DNA of 35,897 nt from a virus. Every line of letters begins with the position of its first letter. The stretch's first letter is position 1. The position numbers were made by a program, and so were the translations under genes. The notes under the pieces are model-generated. The model had not been told where the DNA came from, ran no database searches, and worked only from the letters and a program-made list of their open reading frames with translations. The DNA is taken from positions 1 through 35,897 of IMG/VR virus record IMGVR_UViG_3300031788_000059. One strand, 5' to 3'. Shown one piece after another: positions 22,480-31,991 of the stretch.

Positions 22480-22575
22480 TTAAGAAGAAGTTTTCTTAGA
22501 TTTTTTGTACTTTTCTAACATATATCGGATGAATGAAAGATCTTTTAATATTTTAAAATCTTTTTGTTTAGACAT
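22480..22575 (-). CDS. Tiny basic protein, 31 aa
   Basis: The frame starts one base after the stop of the 604-aa gene, with AAGGA upstream. The product (MSKQKDFKILKDLSFIRYML...) is basic and helical and ends in Lys/Ser. Its 3' end overlaps a possible tiny ORF on the other strand. It is weakly supported. Confidence 0.4.
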   Translation of the reverse strand: MSKQKDFKILKDLSFIRYMLEKYKKSKKTSS

Positions 22576-22576
22576 A

Positions 22577-24391
22577 TCATTTTTCCTTAGGTTTTTTTCT
22601 CAATTTTTCCCAGTAATCATACATAGTCTCCAATTTCTCATAATATGGATTTGGAGGCTCTCCTTTTTTTGGCTTAGCATATTTAGGGTCTTTTTTTATT
22701 TCTTGATAAAATGTCGCTCCTAGTGAAGCTCGATCTTCTTGAGACCATGCACCATAAACATTTTTCCCCTCAGTTATTGGGATATTCATTTTATTTGCTA
22801 ATCTGTAAACTTTTCCAGGATCAACATCGTAATATTTATAAGCATCTCCCGAGTGAAATTGAAAATACATTTCTTTATCTCTAGGATTGTAAATGAACAA
22901 TGCAATATTGGAAGATCTGTCAATTTCCGGAATGTTGAGAATATTTTGTACCGCTTCAATTAGATCTTCACTGGGCTTATCGACATCTTTTTGATAAAAT
23001 GCTTTTTTCTTCTCATTTATTTTTGTGATAATCCCTTCTTTTCCTTTGTGATAGACTTCTCCAGTGCCTTGAGGAGTTATAACTATATTTTTAGATAAAT
23101 TCTTGATTTCTTTATTTATTTGAATTCCAGGAGTTTTCTCTTCAGGTTTCTGAACAATAGATTCAGCCACTTCAGGGATTTTATTTATATATTCAGGTGA
23201 AACTTTCTCATTATGTTTACTTAGAATAAGTCTGAGTTGATTATCCGTTATTTCAGGATATGATTGTTTATATATTTTTTCTAATTCGTCTCTTGAAAAT
23301 AAACTTTGAAGTTCTCTTATTTCATCATTTTTTATTTTATCCGCTGCTCTTGTCTCTTTAGACGGACTCGACATTTTTTTGATTAATTCTTTTCGTATAA
23401 CTTCTTTGGCTTTTTCTTTAGATAAAATTTTTCCTGAAATTTTCTCTTGTTTTTCAATGGTTTTCTGTATCCCAGGTTCAATTATTCCCTCTAATTTTCC
23501 TTGAAATGCACCACCAATAGCTTGCATTTTTCTTGGCTCACCCATTTCCTGTGGTTGTGTTTTAGAAATAATTGAAGATTCTTGTATTCCTTCTTGTATA
23601 GCCGGAGATTGAGCCGTTTCCTTAATGGATGGAGCTTTCTGAGATTCTCTAACATCCGGTGGCTGATTTTCCCGCATATATAAAGCGTAATCAGAAGATA
23701 TTTTTTCCAATCCTCCAGGAACTTTTTCCATAGTAGAAACTACGTTTTTAGGGAGGACTTTTCTCAAAATCATTGCAGTCGTTTCAGGATCGTAATTATT
23801 ACTAACGATAGTACTGACTCTATTTTCCTCTTTTAGATTTTTCACAAGATTTACAGAAGATTCATATTCTGATGGTTTGATAGTTCTAGGAGTTTCTGGA
23901 GTTATAGGAGATCGTGGAGTCGTAGGAGGAGGTTGTTGAGGTTGTGATCCTCTTGGGGAATAGGGAATTTCTTTAGTTTGATGAGCGATTTGTCTAGTAG
24001 AAGGGCGTTGTAGTGATTTTCGGGAAGATATTTCTGGAACTACTTTTTGAGCAGTAAGAATTTCGCTCGGACTTACAGCTCTATTTCTAGTGGCATAACC
24101 GTAAGATCCAGAGGCCACAGCTCCAGCCGTCCCTAATGCTCCAACTGCTTGCATAGCTGCTTTTCTTTTTTGATTCTTATCTCTTTTAATTACTCTTTCA
24201 TGTTCCGTTAAAGTAGGATCATGACCATTTTCATCATCATATGAAAGCTGTTTTAATATACTTTCATCAGAATAGCCCAATTTTCTGGCGTCATTGACCG
24301 CTCTTTTATATCTCGGATATCTGTTAACTATACTATCCACGATACTAAATGCCGTGTATCCATCTGCAAGTGCCCTGGCAATAGGATTCAT
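22577..24391 (-). CDS. Internal virion/ejection protein with C-terminal KTSC-like domain
   Basis: In this 604-aa protein, residues 1-95 are helical with a Gly/Ala-rich hydrophobic stretch (AMQAVGALGTAGAVASGSYG). Residues 100-480 are disordered (Pro/Ser/Gln/Lys-rich). Residues from about 494 (NIALFIYNPRDKEMYFQFHS, then YKYYDVDPGKVYRLAN and ASLGATFYQEIKK) resemble the KTSC domain seen in phage and lysyl-tRNA-synthetase-associated proteins. Position after the tail genes and the partly membrane-active N-terminus fit a podovirus ejection protein. It is coupled to the upstream gene by TAATG. Confidence 0.65.
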   Translation of the reverse strand: MNPIARALADGYTAFSIVDSIVNRYPRYKRAVNDARKLGYSDESILKQLSYDDENGHDPTLTEHERVIKRDKNQKRKAAMQAVGALGTAGAVASGSYGYATRNRAVSPSEILTAQKVVPEISSRKSLQRPSTRQIAHQTKEIPYSPRGSQPQQPPPTTPRSPITPETPRTIKPSEYESSVNLVKNLKEENRVSTIVSNNYDPETTAMILRKVLPKNVVSTMEKVPGGLEKISSDYALYMRENQPPDVRESQKAPSIKETAQSPAIQEGIQESSIISKTQPQEMGEPRKMQAIGGAFQGKLEGIIEPGIQKTIEKQEKISGKILSKEKAKEVIRKELIKKMSSPSKETRAADKIKNDEIRELQSLFSRDELEKIYKQSYPEITDNQLRLILSKHNEKVSPEYINKIPEVAESIVQKPEEKTPGIQINKEIKNLSKNIVITPQGTGEVYHKGKEGIITKINEKKKAFYQKDVDKPSEDLIEAVQNILNIPEIDRSSNIALFIYNPRDKEMYFQFHSGDAYKYYDVDPGKVYRLANKMNIPITEGKNVYGAWSQEDRASLGATFYQEIKKDPKYAKPKKGEPPNPYYEKLETMYDYWEKLRKKPKEK

Positions 24392-25767
24392 TATCTACCT
24401 ATTAGTTTTAATCCATGAAGAATTTTTTCTAGCATATTTAAAGGTGGCTGATCAATTGTATTCAAACTTTCAAATTGATCGTCGTTTAATTGAACTTCTC
24501 CAGAGTTGACCAAATCATTTAATTGATCCTTAAACTCTTGCCAATCCACTCCTTTTTCTTCAAATGCCTTTCTCAATAAAATCAAATTGGATGATGGATC
24601 TGAAGAAAAAACATCGGATAAAGCTTGACGAACTTTTTGCTTATCTTTCTGGCTATATGACGATTCAGGAAAAGGCTTAGCGTATGTCGAAACGCCCATT
24701 TCTCTTTTTTTTATATCCGGCATTCCAGAGATGATTTTTTTGGGATTTTCCGATAAATCGGTAATTATGGATTCTCTTTCCTCGGGATGATATCCCAATT
24801 CACTTAATGTATTTCTTGCAGTATCGTATAGACCATCTTTAAGAAGAGGATTGAGTTTTAATCTAATATCGCTCTTTACCTTATCGAAATTTCTATCATA
24901 TCCCAAAACAGTTGATTTAATTTTTTCAAACAGTCTTGGAGCCGGTACGCTTTCTTTTACATTAGCCAGCGTATTTTTAAATTTTTTTGCCTCTGTTGCC
25001 AAATATCTATCTATGTCAGCCTCGCTTTTTGTTCTTGGGGCAATTTCCTCACCTTTCTTTGCAAAGTAGGCTAATAGCTCATCTGTAGCATTTGGCATAA
25101 GTTTTTGCAGTTTTTCCCTGGCTCTCTGTCCATATATTTGTTGCGATTGCACTCTTTGGGCTGTATCAGACTCAACTTGTTTATTATATGATTCTTTTTG
25201 TGCTTCCTGTTCATTTATTAAACCCAAAACTTCACTAGGAGTAATTGGTACGCCTGCACTTATAAATTTATTTGTTATATCTTGCGTCTTTTGTACTTTT
25301 TCCTCAGGTGTAAGAAGAGTCCTTTTTATTCCTTCTGTTTCTGATTGAGGAAAATTCCCAGGGGGTTCTTGCCCTCCGATATTTTCAGGAAAGAATTGAT
25401 TTTTTTCAGATCTATATTTTCCTTTATCTAATCCAGGCAATTTGCTTGTAAATCTAGGTTCAAATTCTTCTTCTGTTTTTTCTCTTAAATTTTCTGGACT
25501 CGCCTTCATAGATGAGGGAGAGTGGGACTGATTACCTTTTAAAGCTGATGCCATATCTTTTGCTCTTTGTAATTGAGTTTTATGACGATGAGCTTCCATT
25601 AATAATTCTTTTCTTAACTGAGGATCTCGATAAGCCGAAATATCAAGTCCTAATTTACTTGCAGCTTCATTTTCCTGCATTCTATGAAATTCAGGAGCTG
25701 CTGCATTCACGCCTTCAAGAATTTGCTCAGAAAATGATTTATGTCTATTTGGAATAATTTGTACCAT
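24391..25767 (-). CDS. Internal virion/ejection-type protein, 458 aa
   Basis: This is a charged, mostly helical and partly disordered protein. The first 70 residues (FSEQILEGVNAAAPEFHRMQ, then ISAYRDPQLRKELLMEAHRH) are amphipathic helices. The middle is Gln/Lys/Glu-rich. A folded helical part (about 285-440) includes LLKDGLYDTARNTLSELGYH. It lies between two other presumptive ejection proteins in one coupled operon, the usual three-gene pattern of podovirus internal core proteins. No enzymatic motif is seen. Confidence 0.6.
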   Translation of the reverse strand: MVQIIPNRHKSFSEQILEGVNAAAPEFHRMQENEAASKLGLDISAYRDPQLRKELLMEAHRHKTQLQRAKDMASALKGNQSHSPSSMKASPENLREKTEEEFEPRFTSKLPGLDKGKYRSEKNQFFPENIGGQEPPGNFPQSETEGIKRTLLTPEEKVQKTQDITNKFISAGVPITPSEVLGLINEQEAQKESYNKQVESDTAQRVQSQQIYGQRAREKLQKLMPNATDELLAYFAKKGEEIAPRTKSEADIDRYLATEAKKFKNTLANVKESVPAPRLFEKIKSTVLGYDRNFDKVKSDIRLKLNPLLKDGLYDTARNTLSELGYHPEERESIITDLSENPKKIISGMPDIKKREMGVSTYAKPFPESSYSQKDKQKVRQALSDVFSSDPSSNLILLRKAFEEKGVDWQEFKDQLNDLVNSGEVQLNDDQFESLNTIDQPPLNMLEKILHGLKLIGR

Positions 25768-25768
25768 A

Positions 25769-26359
25769 TTAACCTCCGAAAATACTTAACGAGCCTTTTG
25801 CTGCTGATCCAGGAGATCCTCCTCCCATAAAGGAAGAAACAAGTCCAGGAACGAACCCACCTAACTTACCTACTAATTCAGCCGTTTTATTCTCGGGTTT
25901 CTCAGTCAAGAATCTTTCATAAGGTCTCTGCCCTAATAAACTACTACCAATTCCCATCAGATCTTGAATGGCTTGCCTTTGCAAGCCTTGACGTCTAGAA
26001 GCTAAGTCTTGAGCAAAGTCAGAAGCGTATTGATTGCTTGCATTCTGAAATCCACTTCCTCTTCTTGCTCCCATCCCTGCACCACTGAATCTAGAAGCTA
26101 ACTGTCCCTGCGCTTGATTAAAAGTTCTCCATGCCGGAGCTTCATTTTGTTCAAAGAAAGATTCATCTCCTCCAGCCAATTTTGATAGATAACTATCTGG
26201 ACCGGCATGAGAAAAGAGTTGTTGAAACAATTGCATCTGCTCGGGACTAAATTGTTGGAGTTGTCCTGCTTTATATCCTTTAGGAATGACATTTCCTTGT
26301 CCCCTTACACTAGAACCGGCAGGCCCTTTCATTCCTCCATATCCACCCATAGAATTCAT
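25769..26359 (-). CDS. Internal virion/ejection protein, Gly/Gln-rich, 196 aa
   Basis: The central helices (QLQQFSPEQMQLFQQLFSHA, then QLASRFSGAGMGARRGSGFQ, ASDFAQDLASRRQGLQRQAI) are flanked by Gly-rich ends and a hydrophobic Gly/Phe C-terminus (LGGFVPGLVSSFMGGG). This pattern is common in small phage virion proteins encoded between the tail nozzle and larger ejection proteins. It may insert into membranes during DNA entry. Confidence 0.65.
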   Translation of the reverse strand: MNSMGGYGGMKGPAGSSVRGQGNVIPKGYKAGQLQQFSPEQMQLFQQLFSHAGPDSYLSKLAGGDESFFEQNEAPAWRTFNQAQGQLASRFSGAGMGARRGSGFQNASNQYASDFAQDLASRRQGLQRQAIQDLMGIGSSLLGQRPYERFLTEKPENKTAELVGKLGGFVPGLVSSFMGGGSPGSAAKGSLSIFGG

Positions 26360-26393
26360 AAATCACCTCTTAAATATAATTTTATTCCAAATA

Positions 26394-26864
26394 TCAGAAT
26401 AAGGAAAGCCATTCTAAAATAATAATGCCTGACACTATTCCTGGTGGAGTTGCACCTACTCCAAATACAACTTGAGTTGGACTAACAAATAATTCAATAG
26501 CTCCTGTTGCTACTGGATTAGCAAATGGAATCGGGTAGTAGTTAGTTCCGTCAAATCCAATCCCCCTTATCACTGTAAAAGTTGATACCGAATTAAAATT
26601 GATCCCATGATTAAAATTTGTAAAACTATTGAAAGTGTAGACCTGTCTAAGAGTTTGTTGCTTTTGAGATGATCCATCTAAATACCACTGTTCCCCCGTA
26701 ATGTTATTAAAATTAACTGCAAAAACTCCTATCGTACGAAGGTTAACCTTCGTAGCTATATCAATGTACGCTTGATCAATTTGACGAGACAATTCTCTAA
26801 CATCATCGAAAGGAAATTTTCTTTGGTTTCGAAGATATGGAGCTTTTTCAGGAAGATTAATCAT
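26394..26864 (-). CDS. Tail-associated protein, 156 aa
   Basis: The helical N-terminus (FPFDDVRELSRQIDQAYIDI) is followed by a beta-rich domain (EQWYLDGSSQKQQTLRQVYT, ending GIIILEWLSLF). Its start overlaps the end of the 975-aa nozzle-like gene by 4 nt. It is probably a small tail or fibre-adaptor component. I do not recognise a named family. Confidence 0.6.
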   Translation of the reverse strand: MINLPEKAPYLRNQRKFPFDDVRELSRQIDQAYIDIATKVNLRTIGVFAVNFNNITGEQWYLDGSSQKQQTLRQVYTFNSFTNFNHGINFNSVSTFTVIRGIGFDGTNYYPIPFANPVATGAIELFVSPTQVVFGVGATPPGIVSGIIILEWLSLF

Positions 26865-29788
26865 GCTAGAAGAGGTCCTGGATTTACTGTTAACTGAATT
26901 CCATGTAAAGAAATCTCTGATGTCGCATAGGTTAAGTTTCTCATTTGAGAATCATTGAGGGTGATTCCAATTTGGACAGAATCTCCTATCAAACTCGTAT
27001 TGAATCTATGCCAAATTTGATACTGTCCTTCTGCTGTAGGCATTTGGAGATTGGTATTAGAAGGAGTTAAACCAATATTCGTACTTTCCGGACAAGTAAA
27101 CATGACCTGAGAATACACTAAACTATTCGGAGGAACGTTGATTAATGGACTATTGAATACTTCATCAGGGTCTTGACTTAAATAGATGTTCACGGTCACT
27201 TGTGCATTCGCTGTATAGTCCATTAAATATTTTTGGGCACATAACCTGACTTGTCTTCCCTGATCCCAATAGAATGGGAATTGTTTAGTTTGAAGCAGAG
27301 GCTGGGAAAGTCTTGTATAAGTCCCAAGTCCCATGTAGGTTCCTGCTGGAAAAGGCAAATCAACAACAAAAGTATTCGGAAGAGTGGAAGAAGTAGAAAT
27401 GACTTGAACTATTTGATCATTAAATGTACTCGTTAAGGTTCCTCCAGAGACATAAGGAGTGAAATTAGTAGAATCAACAGCAATCGTAATCGTTGCACCT
27501 GTTGCAGATGTCACAAGATAAGAATTTCCATTTAATTGCGTCGTTCCTACTACTCCTGAAATAGTGACGTAGTTTCCAGAAGAAAATGTATTCACACTAG
27601 TTATGACAGTTGGAGAACCCAGAGTAATATTAGTGATTGTAGAATTCAATAATCCGATAGCACCTTGAAGATATAAATAATCTCCAGAGCCTGTATTATC
27701 GTTAGTAGCTGTCACGCAATGATTGAATGAAGTAATTTGGGTCAGTCCACCTACATTTGCAATTGAGGTAATTGTACCTGAAGGAGCTTCTCCTGTCCCT
27801 TGACTTCTAATTAAAACATATCCTTGAGGATTACCTGCTATTATCTGAGTGAATAAAGCTGAACTGGAACCTGCATTCCAGGGCTCTCTCCATTGCGCCC
27901 ATGTTTTAAATGGCAAAGTTTGCCATGATCTCTTATTTTGTGCTCTGAAATATCCATGAGCAGTAAAGTTTTCGTACCATATTCCCCATGTATCATCACG
28001 ATAGTTATACAGAAAAGTTTGTGTCGGAAACTTCCATTCACTGTTATTTACAGGATATGCGAAATAAATCCATTCTCTAAAATAATCTCTAATCGCATTG
28101 ACTCTAGCAAATCCATTATTAAGAGATTGAATTTGGAAAACACTATCCGGAATATCTAAATCTATTCTTTGACAGCTTTGCTGATCCGTCATCGTAATTC
28201 CGAGTTGACCAATATCAATTGTTCCTCTATCTAAGGTAACAGAAGAAAAAGTAGAAGAAGAAGGTAATTCGGAATTTATACTGAAGAATAAGAATGGCTG
28301 AAAATCATCTCCTGTATATACAAATCTTGTCTTCCTTCCATCCCCCCCAAAACCAATAATTAAAGCATCTTCGTTATTGCTCACGGTTATAATTGGTTGA
28401 GCTATACCAGCTGGTAAATAACCTCCAAATCCTGTTTGATCAACATAATAAGCTCTGACATCGAAAGTCTGACCTAGAGGAACTAACGCATTATAATAAG
28501 GAGTTCCGTTCCAACTCCATAGGACAGTATCAGGTAACTGTATTGTCAATCCTGCACTGGACTGAATGTATGGACTAAAAAAGAGAAGTCTATCTTTAAA
28601 AGAAACAATCGCCAAGGCGCCGACAAGATAATAGAGAGCAAATGGTGTTCCATTCACAGAAACGCTCGTGGCGGTCAAAGGAGGGGAAAAATTTACCCAT
28701 CCCATGCCAGTTCCTGTTGGGATCCCTGTTCCTGAAGTGGGATCTCCATCATACCAACGGATACCATCTTGGCCGGAAATACTATTTGTTAGAAGTTGCG
28801 CTATCCCTGTTCCGGAAACAGTCTGATTACCTATAAATGTCACTTGATATATTCCAGCACCAGCTCCCGCTATATTACTGACGGTCCCGTTCAATCCATT
28901 GATTGTCGATCCTCCTCCCCATTCATTAAACCAGAGAACATCTCCTACAATTAAAGTTGTGTAAGGAGAAGAGGAAGAGGTAAAAGTGAATGTGATGACA
29001 TTCGTTCCACTTCCGGAAACATAAGTTCCATTAACAAAGTGGAATCCTGGCTTATTATTCGTAGCCCATAGAGAACCAGAGAAGTTTGCAACCGTTTGAG
29101 GATAATTTGTCGTCCAAAATTGTTGGTAATCTTGTCCTGACCAAACGATAGGATTATTGCTTTGTTTATAGTAACTTGTAGAAAAGAAAATTGCATTCGT
29201 GGCTGATTGATTACATTGATAGCTATAAACAGTGTCAAAAGCTAAAAGCAATGGATATTGAGAAGATGTAGGAGTTGAACTGAAATCTTCCAAACCCATG
29301 ACTGGAAGTCCTGGATAATAGTTCAATGTCACGGTCACAGAAGCGATAAAAGCTTGAAGTGTTACAACAGTCAAATCACCTGTACTATAATTTAGGGTGA
29401 TTGAGCTGATAAACGCATTTGGAACAAATGTAAATATACCCGTTCCTGTACTATCTTTAGCAGTCACAGATCCAATAACAATTGTTATTGGACTAGAAGC
29501 TGATCCTGGAACAATTTGAGCGCCTGGTTGACCAGTAATAGGAAGATTGGTAAATAAATTATAGACAACAGTACCAGCACCAGGAGAAATAAAAGAAGTA
29601 GTTGCTACAAGATTTTTCAATTGTCTAGTCAATCGGCCGAGAAACAAAGTTCCTCTTTTCCTTTTAGCTCTTCCCCTCCAAGAATAGAAATTAAACATAG
29701 TCGGAAAAGCATCATTATCAATATTGAAAGGAAGAGGATTAGTCTTAAGACCTTTAGAGAATTTTCCGATATAAATTTGATCTGGCAT
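26861..29788 (-). CDS. Tail nozzle/tubular-type protein with FCCH-like insert, 975 aa
   Basis: The N-terminus (FSKGLKTNPLPFNIDNDAFP, then MFNFYSWRGRAKRKRGTLFL) is typical of large podovirus tail proteins of the stabilisation/nozzle class (compare P22 gp10 and T7 gp12). Middle segments (RQVRLCAQKYLMDYTANAQV near the end) fit the same. Around residues 660-790 is a repeated beta module (GNYVTISGVVGTTQLNGNSY then ATITIAVDSTNFTPYVSGGT) resembling the phage FCCH-like domain. The gene follows the adaptor and a fibre-tip gene, and overlaps its neighbours as TAATG and ATGA. The role is assigned by synteny and length. Confidence 0.7.
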   Translation of the reverse strand: MPDQIYIGKFSKGLKTNPLPFNIDNDAFPTMFNFYSWRGRAKRKRGTLFLGRLTRQLKNLVATTSFISPGAGTVVYNLFTNLPITGQPGAQIVPGSASSPITIVIGSVTAKDSTGTGIFTFVPNAFISSITLNYSTGDLTVVTLQAFIASVTVTLNYYPGLPVMGLEDFSSTPTSSQYPLLLAFDTVYSYQCNQSATNAIFFSTSYYKQSNNPIVWSGQDYQQFWTTNYPQTVANFSGSLWATNNKPGFHFVNGTYVSGSGTNVITFTFTSSSSPYTTLIVGDVLWFNEWGGGSTINGLNGTVSNIAGAGAGIYQVTFIGNQTVSGTGIAQLLTNSISGQDGIRWYDGDPTSGTGIPTGTGMGWVNFSPPLTATSVSVNGTPFALYYLVGALAIVSFKDRLLFFSPYIQSSAGLTIQLPDTVLWSWNGTPYYNALVPLGQTFDVRAYYVDQTGFGGYLPAGIAQPIITVSNNEDALIIGFGGDGRKTRFVYTGDDFQPFLFFSINSELPSSSTFSSVTLDRGTIDIGQLGITMTDQQSCQRIDLDIPDSVFQIQSLNNGFARVNAIRDYFREWIYFAYPVNNSEWKFPTQTFLYNYRDDTWGIWYENFTAHGYFRAQNKRSWQTLPFKTWAQWREPWNAGSSSALFTQIIAGNPQGYVLIRSQGTGEAPSGTITSIANVGGLTQITSFNHCVTATNDNTGSGDYLYLQGAIGLLNSTITNITLGSPTVITSVNTFSSGNYVTISGVVGTTQLNGNSYLVTSATGATITIAVDSTNFTPYVSGGTLTSTFNDQIVQVISTSSTLPNTFVVDLPFPAGTYMGLGTYTRLSQPLLQTKQFPFYWDQGRQVRLCAQKYLMDYTANAQVTVNIYLSQDPDEVFNSPLINVPPNSLVYSQVMFTCPESTNIGLTPSNTNLQMPTAEGQYQIWHRFNTSLIGDSVQIGITLNDSQMRNLTYATSEISLHGIQLTVNPGPLLA

Positions 29789-30402
29789 TAGTTACCTATT
29801 GCTGTCCAAAAAAATCCAATGTATGAACCGGAATTTGTATAAAATTGCCAATCAAATTTTAAGTTTGAAAGAGTGCTTTGTCTAATATTTAGTGATGCTT
29901 GGCTCCCGGGTAAAGAAGCAAATGACACTAATGGATTTCCTGTGACAACAAAGCAATTATTAGGAAAAGCAATATTCGCAGAAGAGAACGTAACCGTTCC
30001 AGTAGTTGAGCCAGAAGAAAATGCCATTGATACTACTCCCCACTGAAGAATAATTCCACCTGGAAGAAACGCATAACCATTAGAAGCCGCACTAGCAGTC
30101 CCAACAGTTGTTAACTGAGTGATTCTTCCTCCTCCGGACTCAAAAAATAGGGCATTGTCCGTAATCGAATTAAATGTGATTTGCTTTGTATAGAGCTGAC
30201 CGATCAAAGCAATCGGAGCAGGATCAGAACCTTGACTAGTAAAATGGATTACATTGTGATATCCACCATTGGCAGTATTAAAACCAATGTGATCAACAGA
30301 AATTAAACTTGAAATAGATGCTGTATTAATTTGCATTTGTGGTTGATCGTCTGCCGGATCATCTGGAGCATTGGGCACATTAGGAAAATAAGCAAATGTC
30401 AT
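29788..30402 (-). CDS. Fibre protein with gp53-like receptor-binding C-terminus, 204 aa
   Basis: The last half has the hallmarks of the tail-fibre gp53-like C-terminal domain: GYAFLPGGIILQWGVVSMAF, VTFSSANIAFPNNCFVV and the ending FFWTAIGN. The first part (HYNVIHF-like segment in NGGYHNVIHFTSQGSDPAPI) is a short connector. It is probably a small trimeric fibre or tip contacting the host. It is encoded between the adaptor and nozzle, an unusual spot for a fibre. It is coupled downstream by TAATG. Confidence 0.72.
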   Translation of the reverse strand: MTFAYFPNVPNAPDDPADDQPQMQINTASISSLISVDHIGFNTANGGYHNVIHFTSQGSDPAPIALIGQLYTKQITFNSITDNALFFESGGGRITQLTTVGTASAASNGYAFLPGGIILQWGVVSMAFSSGSTTGTVTFSSANIAFPNNCFVVTGNPLVSFASLPGSQASLNIRQSTLSNLKFDWQFYTNSGSYIGFFWTAIGN

Positions 30403-30410
30403 AAAACTCC

Positions 30411-31595
30411 TTAGGTTCCGATTGAACTTTGATTGTAATTAGATTGGAATCCGCTATTGGAAAAAATTGTATCTGTTCGAGTGGATGTCCATTGTCTTTG
30501 GCTTCTTTTCCAAACAAGAATCTCTTGTTCTTTGAAAAGAGGTTCGTAAAACTGAAATTGTTCTATATCTCCAGTATCTGCAAGAATCTTTCTAGCCGCT
30601 CCCCTAGCGATATATTCAGCCATATAACCAAATGGGATGGCATTTCCTGTATTTAAGAAGGCAGAAGGAGTTAGAAAAGCTTCTAACTCAACGAGATATT
30701 GAGTATTTGGAGGCGGTCTAAGAGTGAGGCAATTATTGAAAAAAAGAACAGATCTTGGAATACCGGACTCAAAATAATAGCATTGTGCACTAATTGGAGT
30801 TCCTGCCGGGATAGCCTGAGGAAAGTAAAGATTACTAATCACTCCGGTATTATAATTAACAGTATTCTGAGTAGTACTATAGTTGGGCGCAGGACCGCCT
30901 GTCAGAGGTAAATTACCATTCGGAGCATTACCTGGCTGCATTAAGAGTCCATACAAATCACTGTCTGTATTATTAGCTAAGAATTGTCCACTATCGGACA
31001 CAGTTATATTTTGACCATTAGCACCTGTAGCAAAAACATAAACTCCCGAATAAACACTAGTAGTAGGAACTGTTTGAATGAATGCTTGATTAGCATTTAT
31101 TTGCGTACTAGTCACTAAAATAGGATCTTGAATTGATCCAAACACATTCGAATAAGCAATAATTCCTGACATGTCGACATGACCAGGAAGAGAAGGAAAG
31201 AAAGGTAAATTAATTGTATAAGGACCGACAGAACCGGTTCCTGTAGCAACTTGCACTTGTTGCTGAATATAGTTAGGCCATAGATCATAAAATATACTTG
31301 TCTGAGTGTACATGGGAACATTGATACCATTAATTCGAACAGGCATCATGAATCCTTGATAAACAGGGAAGGGCGCAATAGTTTGCGCCCCAGGTTCTAC
31401 CTGTACAGAATACAGAGGCATATTATATTGATCAATTCCTGGAGTTGTCTGAAACTGATACTTTGTTTTAAGATCAAACAATTGCATCCTAGCGTCGACA
31501 TCCATCAACCAAAAACGATTCACATAATCGATTAGAAGATTATCAGTGATAACGGAATTGGACGGGCTCTTAATGATCCTACGTATATAAGTCAA
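30411..31595 (-). CDS. Head-to-tail adaptor-like protein, 394 aa
   Basis: The N-terminus (NSVITDNLLIDYVNRFWLMD) and the C-terminus (GYMAEYIARGAARKILADTG, then PLFKEQEILVWKRSQRQWTS) give the helical framework of podovirus adaptor proteins that sit below the portal. A large beta-rich insertion fills the middle. Position between head genes and the nozzle gene supports the call. The insertion makes it longer than the P22 gp4 or T7 gp11 adaptors (about 170-200 aa). Confidence 0.65.
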   Translation of the reverse strand: MTYIRRIIKSPSNSVITDNLLIDYVNRFWLMDVDARMQLFDLKTKYQFQTTPGIDQYNMPLYSVQVEPGAQTIAPFPVYQGFMMPVRINGINVPMYTQTSIFYDLWPNYIQQQVQVATGTGSVGPYTINLPFFPSLPGHVDMSGIIAYSNVFGSIQDPILVTSTQINANQAFIQTVPTTSVYSGVYVFATGANGQNITVSDSGQFLANNTDSDLYGLLMQPGNAPNGNLPLTGGPAPNYSTTQNTVNYNTGVISNLYFPQAIPAGTPISAQCYYFESGIPRSVLFFNNCLTLRPPPNTQYLVELEAFLTPSAFLNTGNAIPFGYMAEYIARGAARKILADTGDIEQFQFYEPLFKEQEILVWKRSQRQWTSTRTDTIFSNSGFQSNYNQSSIGT

Positions 31596-31669
31596 AATAT
31601 CGGATAAGAGATTGATAACTCACCTATAAATTTGATGTTTTTTTGAATGAAATAACTTGCAAAGCCATA

Positions 31670-31867
31670 TTACTTCCAATGGGTGACTTTTTCAGAGAAT
31701 TCCCAATTATCTTTCATATTTTTTATCCCTAATATTTCTTTAGATTCAGGAGAAAATAACCATTCATTATGGAAAAGAGTTGCTTTTTGCTCTTTTTCCT
31801 CCACAATGACAACGACTTCTCTTCCTCTTTTGGGAAGCCGATTTTCAACATCAAAAAACTCGGTCAT
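31670..31867 (-). CDS. DUF551-like protein, 65 aa
   Basis: It shows the reduced DUF551 pattern: FFDVENRLPKRGREVVVIVE at the start, a central strand pair (ATLFHNEWLF) and the terminal VTHWK. It is a distant paralogue of the 77-aa protein encoded at 13525, here placed inside the virion module. It overlaps the upstream tiny gene as TAATG. The function is unknown. Confidence 0.7.
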   Translation of the reverse strand: MTEFFDVENRLPKRGREVVVIVEEKEQKATLFHNEWLFSPESKEILGIKNMKDNWEFSEKVTHWK

Positions 31868-31980
31868 TATTTACCTTTGTGCTTAGAACCCATTTTTTCT
31901 TTATGGGCCATCTTAGGCATTTCATGATGTTTTTCATGCTTAGGCTCATGTTTTTCTTTGGATTTTTCTTTATGCTTCAT
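31867..31980 (-). CDS. Tiny His/Lys-rich protein, 37 aa
   Basis: ATG 31980 has a strong AAGGAG upstream. The product (MKHKEKSKEKHEPKHEKHHE then MPKMAHKEKMGSKHKGK) consists mostly of Lys, His and Glu. The histidine content suggests metal or nucleic-acid binding. It ends with a TAATG overlap. It is a probable real microprotein of the structural operon. Confidence 0.6.
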   Translation of the reverse strand: MKHKEKSKEKHEPKHEKHHEMPKMAHKEKMGSKHKGK

Positions 31981-31991
31981 AGTTTTTCTCC

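Noticed and set aside
22438-22500. 20-aa ORF after the RHH gene
   Set aside because: Has an AGGA upstream but is too short to support, and overlaps a possible tiny gene on the other strand.
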